Shown one piece after another: positions 25,201 to 37,200 of a DNA stretch of 64,000 nucleotides (within the stretch, counting starts at the first letter, position 1; each line of letters starts with the position of its first letter). The translations under genes were made by a program, and so were the position numbers. The notes under the pieces were generated by a model. That model worked only from the letters and a program-made list of their open reading frames with translations, had not been told where the DNA came from and made no database searches. The stretch comes from Xestospongia bergquistia (Eukaryota > Porifera > Demospongiae > Haplosclerida > Petrosiidae). The DNA lies in contig OZ014412.1 of assembly GCA_963965975.1 (NCBI GenBank), positions 9,963,849 through 10,027,848 on the forward strand. The letters are read 5' to 3'.

Positions 25201-28200
25201 ATTTTCAAAACTTCAAGCAATTGGAATTGACATAGGAACACTCAAGTATGTTTAAGTTTAATTGAAGACATTTTATAGTTTAATACTTACTGCCTGGCAT
25301 GTTTAATTATTATTGATTAAGCAAGAAATTAAATATATTCCTATAGTTACTTTCTAAAACAAAACTAGGACTGCCTATGAATCTTTTCTTTTCACCATTT
25401 TATGATAAATGTCTTCTAATTGTATTAATGATAGTTAGAACCGAGCATGTTTGCAACATTGAGCTGTGTTATTGCTTATCCTGTAACTGTTTAATCTTTA
25501 AACATTTCACCTTTATTCTTCAAACATTTAACATTTTAATTTTTAATGTTTTAGGAAGAGACTTAGCACTCAAATACTTCATGAATATCTTTCTGCTGCT
25601 CTTAATGTTGACAAGAATCAAGAAAACAAAGAAATAGAACTGATAAAAGAAAACAAATTTGTTCTCACAAGAGATTTTGTTCAAAAAATGTTGAACATAC
25701 ATGAGAGGAAAGAGTGTGGTATTCCAGTGGTTATAGAAGGAGAGACTGGTGTTGGAAAGACTTTTCTTCTTGAGTTACTTGCCTGTCTGTGGAATGAATC
25801 TTGGAACCAACAGTTGAAAAAACAAAAGAAAAATATGAAAGTAATTTTAATTTATTTTTTCTTTATGGTATGTTTGCTATCACAGGAATTTCTTATTGAA
25901 AAAATTTCCTTGCTGAAGAAATCAATTACCAATACATTGCTGAACACAACACTTTCTAAATTACAAACAAAGAATGAGAAAGTGCCTCTAGATGATTTGC
26001 AACAGATCCTGAGACTAAGCGATCCCAATGAACCTTCTAAACAATTGTTTGAAATAGTGAGGAGCAAGATTGATTCTTACGATCCAATGTTATCAAGTTT
26101 AGTATTACCGAGTGATTCCACTTACAAAAACGAAATTATTGATTTATTGGAGAAAATGCAACGAGTTTGTGATGTGGAGGTAATATTAATGATTTTAAAA
26201 AATATATTTTTATTCATACTGCTTATAGACAATGTCTGAAGTGTTAAATGGTCTTCTCTATGGGCATCTAAAGGGCACTTTCTATAAATTAAGCATTCAT
26301 ACTGGTAAGCTTAATCCCTACTCAGGATAAGCATATTCATATCCATTTCTTTCATTTTAAAAGTAATTAATTAAAATTAGCATGTAGAGCTAAGTGTCAT
26401 ATATGTGATTTGTGAGGATTTTTGTGTTATTCTTTAGCCATGAAGCCTGAAGAAATCAGAAAGTTCTTTCTTGATGTTAGTCAGCATGCTGACTCTTTAT
26501 TAACAAGATATAATCACTACTTAGAAAACAGAAAGAGAGCAGCCCTATTAGAATATCAGAAACCTATAGTTACTGTGAGTACTTCATTCACTAAAATTGT
26601 ATTCTTATTTTTTTCTATTTTTTACATAACTTCAAAAACATTTTAATAACACATTCAGGTCTTTTTGGATGAAATTAATACTTGTTCCTGCCCAGGATAT
26701 TTAAAGGAAATCATTACTGATCGCACTGCTAGTATAAGAGTAAGTTCTACCATTTCCTAATTACTATTTTTTCAAAGTATTAATTTGCAGAAGCTCATAC
26801 AACAATATAGATGCATGGTTTTTAGGTTGCTACTTTTTTTGGCTTGAATCCATCCTTGTTTACCGTCACTGCTCACTACATGGGGCAAGGGTTACAATAT
26901 TGGTTTGTGTGTGTGTGTGTGTGTGTGTGTCTATTAGTCTATTTCTTGCAAAAACATAAGCAATATGTTAGTTTATTTCTTCTAAAACAGTAGTGTGTGT
27001 ACAGAGTAATTATCCACATTTTCAGCATAGGAATTTTCCTAAAATTCTACCTACAGCATTTTTATTTCTCATTTTGCTAAGAATTTTGTATCCACGCCTA
27101 TTTCTCAAAACTTCTTATAACCATAATTGTTATATGATTATTTTGTTTGGATATGTTAGTTGACTTTGTTGAGTTTTCCTTTGCACTTGAAAGTTTTAAT
27201 ATCATGTAGTGTTATTACCCTATTAGAACTGAAAAAAGCTTTGGTTCTACATTAAACTGTTGTCAATTGCCATTTCTGTGATATAGCTTCCTTCATAACT
27301 TGCATAATTTTTATTAGATTTTATGATATTGCATCAGTTTGAAACAACATCTGTTGCCTATTCTATTCAGCATGTTTTGTTGGATAGTGGCAATGATCAC
27401 TACCACTTCATGAAATTTTCCTAAATGAGATATGAAGCTAACTAACTGTGATGACTTGAGATAGAGATATAGAGCAATCTTTAATACAACTTTGATACCA
27501 CTTTAATACCACATATATAACATCATATATGACATTTATTTAGCATACATAAGATAGCGTTATAGTGGGACAGGACAGATAATTATATTCATAATGCACA
27601 TAATAAACACATTACTACACTAACATTATTGCATTATACTATAAGTGCACTAACTTTTTATGTTTAAGGTATTTGTAATTTCTGGCTCCATTAATATATA
27701 TTCATTACCAAAATAGTTCATGTTTCACTAATTCACCTATGGTTTTCATAATTGTCTGTTATAGGGGAAAAAAATCTCTTCAAACATATTTATTGTTGCT
27801 GCTTGTAATCCTCATCGTGGTAACAGTTTAGCCTCTATAGAAAAGAAATCTGATGAGAACTGGTTTAGAAGCTCTTATTATGTTCAGTCACTTCCTCCAA
27901 CTCTTGAGCTTATTATGTGGGACTATGGACAATTACAAGAGAGCCATGAAAAAGAGTATATAAGAGAAAAGTTCATTCTCACTTATGATGATTTGTCAAC
28001 TCTTGAATACGCTTTTCTTACTGAGCGGATAGCTAATGCTCAGAAATTTATTAGAAATTGTGCTTACGAAACATTGGTCGATAATGAGGTAGCAGATGAT
28101 AAAGCAAAGTTATGTTCCCAAAGCACTGTTAGTCAAAGAGATATTCAACGTGTCTTTACATTTTATGATTGGCTTCGGAAATGGTTTAAACAACCTACCA

Positions 28201-31200
28201 AATATGACAGAAATGACTTTAGTATTAGTTGTCGTGCTGTGTTTGTTGCCTTGGCTTTAGTTTACTATTTCCGACTAAATGAGAAGTATCGAAAGAAATT
28301 TAAGGAAGAGATGAATGAATGTCCCCCTGTAGGTGAACAAGGTATTCTGGTCACATTTAAGAATTCACTTGATGATGAGTTTAAATGGGTATCTGAACAT
28401 GTTGAACTTCCTGTTGGTATTGCTCCAACTGATGCCCTCAAAGAGAACATTTATGCTATAATTGTATGTACAATGACTCGCACTCCTCTGATCATTATTG
28501 GCCCACCTGGTACATCAAAAACTCTTTCTTTTAAGATCGTGACATCAAATTTTCAAGGACAAGAGTCTAAATGGAAGAAGGACATTGATATTCTGTTGAG
28601 GTTGGATCCTCATTTTTATCAATGTTCTCGTAAGTCTACATCAACAGAAATTGAAACTGTTTTTCAGAGAGCTGAAAATCGTCAGAAAACATTTGATGAA
28701 GGTAGTATTAGAAGTCAATCTGTTGTTCTTATGGATGAAGCTGGATTAGCAGAAGATTCTCATGAATCATTAAAAGTTCTCCATTATTACTTGGACAATC
28801 CAAAAGTCAGTGAAGTATTGTATAATTTGCTATCCTAAATGCCTAACATTTTCTAATAATACCATAATTAGTGTATACTTAGAAAGGCAGAGGCATAGTT
28901 GTCAGCCACAGGCTAAATTTAAATTACTCAGTAATATTTTGGTAATATATTTTGAAAAACATGATCAATGAATTAATTTATGATAATACTGGTAATTATT
29001 TTTTTCTAGGTATCTTTTGTAGGGATAACTAATAGGTTTTTAGATGCTGCTAAGAGTAACCGAGCTGTTTGTGTGTTCAGAAGTGAAACATCTCATGATG
29101 ACTTGGTGCAGTTAGCAGAATATTCTTTGACACATGGACAGGCTCCTAAAGCCACTGACATGATGGAAAAAAAATTTATTCATGGTTTTGTTGATGTATA
29201 TAAAAAAATGATGACAGTGCCTAAACACAAAGATTTCTTTGGGTTGCGTGATTTTATTCACTTCTTTACTTATCTCAGCCAAGTAAAATCTGAAAATGAT
29301 ATAATATCACCTGAAGCAATTATTCAATCTTTGGAGCATAATTTCAATGGAACTGCACACTTTCAAGTGATATTAAAAGATTTTATTGAAGTGGTATGTC
29401 TAATCACAGCAAACTATTTGTTATACTATTATAAATTATAAATTGATAATGTTAGTTTTTTCCTTTTTGTAGATTGGTTCAACTCCTGATCAGATGCATA
29501 ATCGTTCCCTAGTTAAAATTCTACAATCAAGTTTCAAACAGAAGGAAAAGGATCTCTCTGCAGAAAACTTAATTCGATATAAATTACTCATTGATAGTAG
29601 TGAAGACCAATCATTGGTCCGACTTCTATTTGCCTTTAATATACTTAATAGAGATGAAACAAGAATCCTATCATGTTCCAAACTTCCTGGAGATAACGAA
29701 TCACAAAAGGTAAACGAGACTATATATAATAGAAAAAATTATCCTATAATTTTTTGTAAGACACTGACTTTACAATGAACACTGACTAGAGCAGCCAAGA
29801 CTGCATATTTATCATCAGTATTATAAAAGATTAATAGTTATAAAATACAATTGAATACTAAAATAATATAGAAAAGCAAGCTAGTTGGAGGCTTTGAGCA
29901 TTGTTTGTACTATCTGTTTGGATTAATAACATTCATTGGTTGGTATATGTGTTGTTGGTTTATGAATATGATTTGTTAGATCTTGAAAATCGACATATAT
30001 AGAAACATTAAAATGATGAAAAAAAAAGAAGCCCAGAGTTAGCACATTAACCAAAAGATAATAGGACCACCTAGTATGCTATGTATGCCAGAGGAAAAAA
30101 GATATATGAGTATATGATCTATGAAAAAAGTTCGTTTTTATAGGTCAACACTACTGAAGCTATAATACATTCTGTTGTGCAAGGTCATACAGTACTCATT
30201 CATCAAGCTGATGAAATTCAGGAATATTTCTATGATCTTTTTAACCAACGATTTACCTGCATTAAAAACCAATCTACTACATCATTTTATGCTAGTGTGG
30301 CTGTTGGCCCTAATGTTCGTCCCACTAGAGTTAGCCCTCAGTTTGATTGTGTTATGATTGTAAGCAGTTCAGAGCTACCTAAAATGGAGAAACCATTCTT
30401 GAACAGATTTGAGAAATATGCCTTAACTCATGAAGTCCTCTTTAGAGAAGTCTTGTCCTCCTGTCCAAATAGTATTGAAAGTCTGCTTAAGTATGCTAAG
30501 AGCAATGTAAGTTGACCCATTGTGTATGCAGTAATAAATTTGAATATTTGTGCTATGCAAATAGTCATACTCGTTTGTGTGATGTTCAATAGTTTTATAC
30601 TATACACAGTAAAATATGTTTCTATTCTATAGATTGTTGATTTTGTCAAATCATGCAGAGAATCTAGCTTCTATGGGTTTGTAAAGCACACAATTGATTC
30701 ACTCATGTTATCATTTTCAACATCCTTATTGTCTAATGATTACTCACTCACTTTTGGCAATGAAGATGAGAATCATGACACTGACTGTCAATTTACCAGC
30801 AACAAAGGAATTTTTGTGAAGTCTCTTGTGCAACACTTTTATGATTTCTTTAGGATTCATGTAAAATTGGTAGGTTGATAACATTGTTAATGTGTTGGTG
30901 TAGCAATATACTATGTCAATGTTATATCAAGTTTTCTAGTCTTAATTTGAGGTATTTTATTAGAAAGCTACTTACATTTGTAGTTAAAATTTTAAATATA
31001 GTTATATCTGATTTACTATGCATTGATAACACAATCACTTTATGTAATATTCTCACTCATATCTGAAATTAGATTTTTTAAACTCAGCTATTACATTTGT
31101 ATAGCATAGTGTTGCAAATTGGCATTTCTAATGCAGCAGATTGAACTATTACCTTTCCATACTGAAATTATAGCACTAAAATATATACTCTGTTTTACAA

Positions 31201-34200
31201 GTCACTCTATTACAACTTGAACATTAGCAATTTTTATTATTAATGCTTAGTCATAAACCTGATGTTTGTCATGTTATGTTACTATATTTTGTTAGGTAGA
31301 CATTAGGAGGTTCTATTACCTTTACAAACAGCTTTTTATTGTGTATTAGATGTTATCATCATTATGTAGGATGAATCTTCCAACTTTTCAAACACAGTCC
31401 AGTACTTATTTAATGCTGTCCCAATTGATGATATTGTGAAAGATTTTCTAAGTACAGCCAAACCTTGCGATTTAAAAGATCATGTAAAACAAACAGTGAA
31501 ATTTATGAAAGAAAATAACATTGATTTTTCTATTGAACCAGGTTGTGCCACAATCGATAACCTTCCAATTCTTATATTAAAAGAATTAGTTGTTTTCTAC
31601 CTCCGTACGCAACTTATTCAACTTATGACTCCTGAAGGATTAGTCCTTCACAGTGAACATCTTCATGAATATTATATTCAATGTTATCTTCAACATCAAC
31701 ATCACTTTTCACTTGGACAGCTAATTCAAGACGAAAATGATGATCTGGGAAAATTGTAAGTTGTATTTTTAATTTTATGTATATAGTTTTATGTTTCTTA
31801 TTAATTTTATGTTCCTTTTTCCATTCAATATTTTGCACATTAATGTTGATAATAATAGTATCCTAATTTATCAAGTAATATCCTGTGATATCATGTTATT
31901 CCTTATGTTTGTAGGACTAGTCCTCCACATTTTAAAATTAAGAAGTATATCTGTTATACACGCACATCTTATGCCATACTTGAGATAATTCATCCACACT
32001 ATTTCTGGCAATCCGAAATAACAAAAGAGGAACGTACTAAGATGAAAGAATTGTTTCTAATTGATACAGAACTATTGTATACTTATGTTATTACTAGTAC
32101 CACTAGCCAACAGAATATTAACCATATATTAAAACAATTTTTTGACTCTGAACAATCTGAAGTACTAGTGTTAGTTGCTGACATGAAAGAACAGAGCAAA
32201 GATTGCATCAGTCATGTCCGACTATTAATAGAGGAGAAAGAAGCTCGATGTGAAGTCAAAACAAACAAGTTTATTTATATTCTTCTACACTTTTCTTCCA
32301 ACATGTTTTATACCCATTGTTATCCATCAATTTTCTTAAGTGGTTGGCAACATATTTACTTTGATACTATTGATGAAGCTAAAGCAGATTCTCATATTGA
32401 TATACAAAAGTGGCTAACATATTGTTTACTTCAACAAAAAGGAAGTAGTATTGAGCACATCATCGAGACATGCTTAGTCCCGAAAGCCATTATGATTACA
32501 TGGCTACACAACTTACTACCAAATGTATCGATGAGTATTGGTATTCAAAAGACTAAAGACATAGATAAACTTTGTAAAAACAAGACGATACGTGACTGTT
32601 GGTACCAGCTACTTTTTGGTTTCAATAATATGATCAGCGATGTGATAATGGAACGATTTTCTTATTTCTGGCAGCAAGATACCACTAACAAGCTCATACA
32701 ACAAGCCGCTAACTATTCTATGAAATATCATTCTAGTCATACATTATCCAACACCATCAAAACAACTGTTGAGTCTAGTTTTAAAGACGTTGTACTCTAC
32801 CTACTCTCCATTATTAATGATACAATGGCAATACACACCATTCTCAAATGCAATGAAGATAGCACTAATTGTGTTATAAGTTTGTTCTGTCAAATACTCT
32901 CCATTCTGCCAATACCAAAATCAATGGAAGAAATCAAACTACAACTTCATGAGTTTAATCAACAACGTGAACACAGCATGAGTAATATTTCATCACCAAG
33001 ATTTCCATTTTTTATTTCTGTTTTCCAGTCTATGGAAACAATTCTAAATAAAGCATTAAATCTTGTCATTAGTACAGTAACAATTGATGATAACCAACAT
33101 AATAACAGATCCTATCATTTAGGGCTCGAGGGAGCTACTGATACTATAGCAAAAAATGAGGCTGATGCAGTTATTAAAAAAATGAAGGAAATATTTAATG
33201 AGCCCATACTTGTGAGTACATTAAGTTTACATTGTCCATTAAATGCGAGAATCCTACAATACAATAATGACAAATAATTGTACATATACAATAATCATCA
33301 TCACAATCCACCTACTTTTAAATCAATAATGTGTTTATATTAGGAGGGAGATGATTACTATGTTTGCGTTCGTGAAGTCATTCAATTTATGAAAAAGCAT
33401 CATACTGTCTGGGATGCCTATGTTCATGATGCACTGTCCAAGCAGGTGTTGTCCAGAGATATGGGAGTTTTCTCCAAACCGTTTATGACACAGTGGTTAA
33501 TAAATATTGAGTCGGGTAAGTGATCTTAAGACATACACTATAATGAAGTGAAAAATCAAGCCGAAGACTCATAATTGTACTGTTATGCTTATAAAAAAGT
33601 TTAAATTGATCAGCTGCTATTACTTTTTGTTTTAACTTAGATTGTTAATCATTATTTCAATTAACAGATGATATGTTTGAAAAGATGGCCAATCTACATT
33701 ACCAACTAAGAGTGTACTTGTTAGATTCTAATTCATTATCAATTCTAAGACTACTAGATGAATGTGCCTCAAGAATTCCAGCCTGTACTGTCCCTGCAGA
33801 ATTTAAACTCCAAGATGATACCTCTCTTTTCTGTGTTGTTATTGACATGATTTATACATCACTTCTTAACATCTGTGTACCTGAAACACCTTCAAATTCA
33901 ATTTCAGAAATAAAGAATCTGTTATTTTTATATTATCAAATGGTATTATTTATAAACTTTTTTTATATTACATATTATTTATTTTTTGCAGATACATTTA
34001 ATCAAATTACCACATCAATCACTGGAAAAGTTTTCATTTTCTCTGAAGAATAAATTGAGTTTTATAGGCATTGTATTTTGTTTCTATGAGTGGATGTCTA
34101 CTGTAAAGCAAGAAGTTTTTCAGAAATCATTTGACGACTTCGTCTGTGAACTATCCACAAAGCTTAACTTGCAACTTCTCTTAGTAAGTAACAACAGGTT

Positions 34201-37200
34201 AATGTTGTTTTAAATACTGTTAACATAAATGTTTAAATACATAATATTGTTGATATATTGACAAACCACTTCTTTAATGTTAGGACACTCATCTCAAGGT
34301 CAACACACTTGTGGATACTGTTACAGACATTGCTTTCAATGATAGTGACAGCCTACATCTTTTGTCTAAAACATCTCCATTAGAGTTTCATTCCATTTTA
34401 GAGCACATCATACAACATTATCTACAATACTTCCACAACTTAATATCCTATGAAGAAGTAATGTGGATCCATCAAGTTATAAATCTGTCTCTGTCCAGTC
34501 CTAAGGGTGTAGTAGTGACCTCTTTTGGTCAATTCATTGTCAAGTATCATTTTCAGTGTTTGTTAGTTGACAATGTTCAAACTGCTACATCACCTACTAT
34601 ACTTAGTGAACAAACTCACCCAAATCCATTACTACTTTTTAATGACATGGTAATTTAGTATACCTCTTTCATTACAGTTATTATTACTCTATAGGTAAGA
34701 ATAGTATTGAATGAACTGATTGAATCAATTTATCAAACTGAAAATGCTTTATACAGTCCTTTATTTTATCGAAACAGTTCTAAAATGCAGAAACAATATC
34801 AACATGTGAGTGACATCAATCATTCATCTCATCACTAATTGTGTCTGGTCACTATTTTATAGGCTCTACTAACAGAGCCAATATGTGATGCATATTTTGA
34901 ACTCACTCTAAACAAACTTCAAGCAAGGAAACAAAACTTACCAGAACTAGTGTCTTTTTATAAAGTAGTAAGATATTTATTAATTTTGAGCTGATTTATG
35001 CCAAAAATATGCATACACTGTAAAGCAATGACAGTATTGTTTTTATTTTTTTAGATTTGTGACTGTCAACACAAAATGAAAGTGTTGCTCATTGAAAAAG
35101 AAGCTGTAATTCATGTTGCTATAGCATCTCTTGCAAAAAAAATCTTTGATGTAGAGCAAGTGGAGGTACTCTGTGAATTTAGAATATAATTTTTAATTGT
35201 TACTTTATAGTTGGCAGACATTGATGTGGATTTGAACAAAATGTTAAATGACAGTATTTCAGTTAGCAAACTAAATACCAGCATTAATAGTAATGCAATC
35301 ATTTTTGTTATGAGGTAAAACAAAAAAAATTTTTTCTATTTCTTGGCATTACCGTAATTTAAGTATATAACTACTGTCAATTTAAACCTTTGTTATACAT
35401 CAAAACCTCTGAGATTATATAACCCTGGAGGACTCTCCTTTGTTAAGAGATTTGTTATAATTAATATGAAATTGTCTTGTTAAAGTCATGCTATCACACA
35501 AAATATATAACAGACATAACTAGCTATATCAAGAATGTTCAGTTGCTATTTTATGTAGACCACTTGTGATCACAAAACTAGATATGTACTAATGAGAGGA
35601 GTGGGAAAATTTCAAGCCTTCCACATTTTATATATTTTTCTTTATTATTGTATTATAAGTATGCTCTATTTTCTTCTCCATACTAGATTACTTCAAGTCT
35701 GTAGAAGTGAACAGACTGTACATACCATGATGGTGAACCAGTTTGTATCTTTTTTATATGATTTTGAATGTCTTCATCCTGTCAATACGACTATCACTCA
35801 GGAGGTAAATTCTCATTCTTTTCTATACTATTAATTGCATTATGTTTACCATGGTTACTTTTTAGATGAAAGAATTACCATCTAAGATTTCTTCAAAATT
35901 TCTACTGTTTTTAGATGTCAATTTTCATAATACATATAACATTTTTAATGAAGTTCATCAATCAATTGTCAAAATTATTGATACTAGTTCTAAAAAAGGA
36001 GTTGACACACTAATGGCAACTGCTTTCAATTGGTAAGAATATTATTTCTTTGGCTATGAATAGCCAATCTGAGTACATATTTTTGTTTTTGTATATAACT
36101 TTTTCCTACTGCATAAATTTTTCTATCAATCAAGAACATGTTATTTGTGTGTACATTATTATAGTAAATCTACACAAGCAACTTTGTATTATCAACTATA
36201 TTGTTATTTTGTGTTCTTTTGGCAGTTATGTCAAAAAAGATGACAATAATTCATTAGAAATGACAAAATGGACTTTTAACATGTCTCTTTTTATCAGTAT
36301 TTACAATGAAGTTTTTGTCAAGGAAGATAGGGTTAGTGAATTGCCATAATATCTACTGTTATAATGTAATATTTATATTTATGATACATACTCAGCCTCA
36401 AAATTCTTAAAAAACTAACTTTGTTAAAATTACTGAACTATCTTTATAAATATATTTTTACTATCTTCCATATCTAGCAAAAGAGATCAAAAGTGATTTC
36501 TAATGTTTTGTCAAGAACGGTGTCTCAATATATCAGTGCAAGATATTTAATATATCTACAATGGCTTGCTCTTCCCCATACATTTAAAGTTCCAAATGCT
36601 TCAGTTGGAAAATTAAGAAATTTCTTAGTTAGAGGTAGGGATATGATCATGTACTAGAATGTAACAACTGAAATTGTAGTCTATCAGAGCAAAGTTTTAG
36701 AGGAGTAAAATACTTCCTATTTTGTTTAGATGATCATAATAGAACGCTTGTTTCTTGTCTGTTTGAATTGGTTGCTGTTGTGTTAGGCAGTCCTGAACAT
36801 TCATCTCATCTCTGGACACTTCTTATTATGCCTGATAAGATAAACATGACTTTTGTTCCTGGTTCGTTGGTAAGTATTGATTTTGCAACTAACACTCTTA
36901 CCATTTAAAGTGTAAATATTAGTAGTGAAATAATAGTTTCAAGAACTAATAAATCAGAAGGGGAATAGCTTTGGATATCTTTGTAACCATTTTATACTCT
37001 GTCTTGTTAGAAACTAGAAAGTTATAAGAAAACTATGGTGTACATTTTTACAGTGATATTGTGAATGTAGAGCATTTTATGTTTTAAATTAGAACAAGTA
37101 TTGGACCAATGTTCACTGGTGTACTTTTTTCTACAGATTTCAACTGCTTTTGTCTTGATAGGAATAAAATTATAAGAAAACTGTATTAGATGTTTATGAT

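Noticed and set aside
28806..28838. Exon 35 extended to the GTATTG donor or to the stop at 28838
   Set aside because: Using GTCAGT at 28806 joins NPK to VSFVG, the form typical of the family; the same donor exists in copy B.
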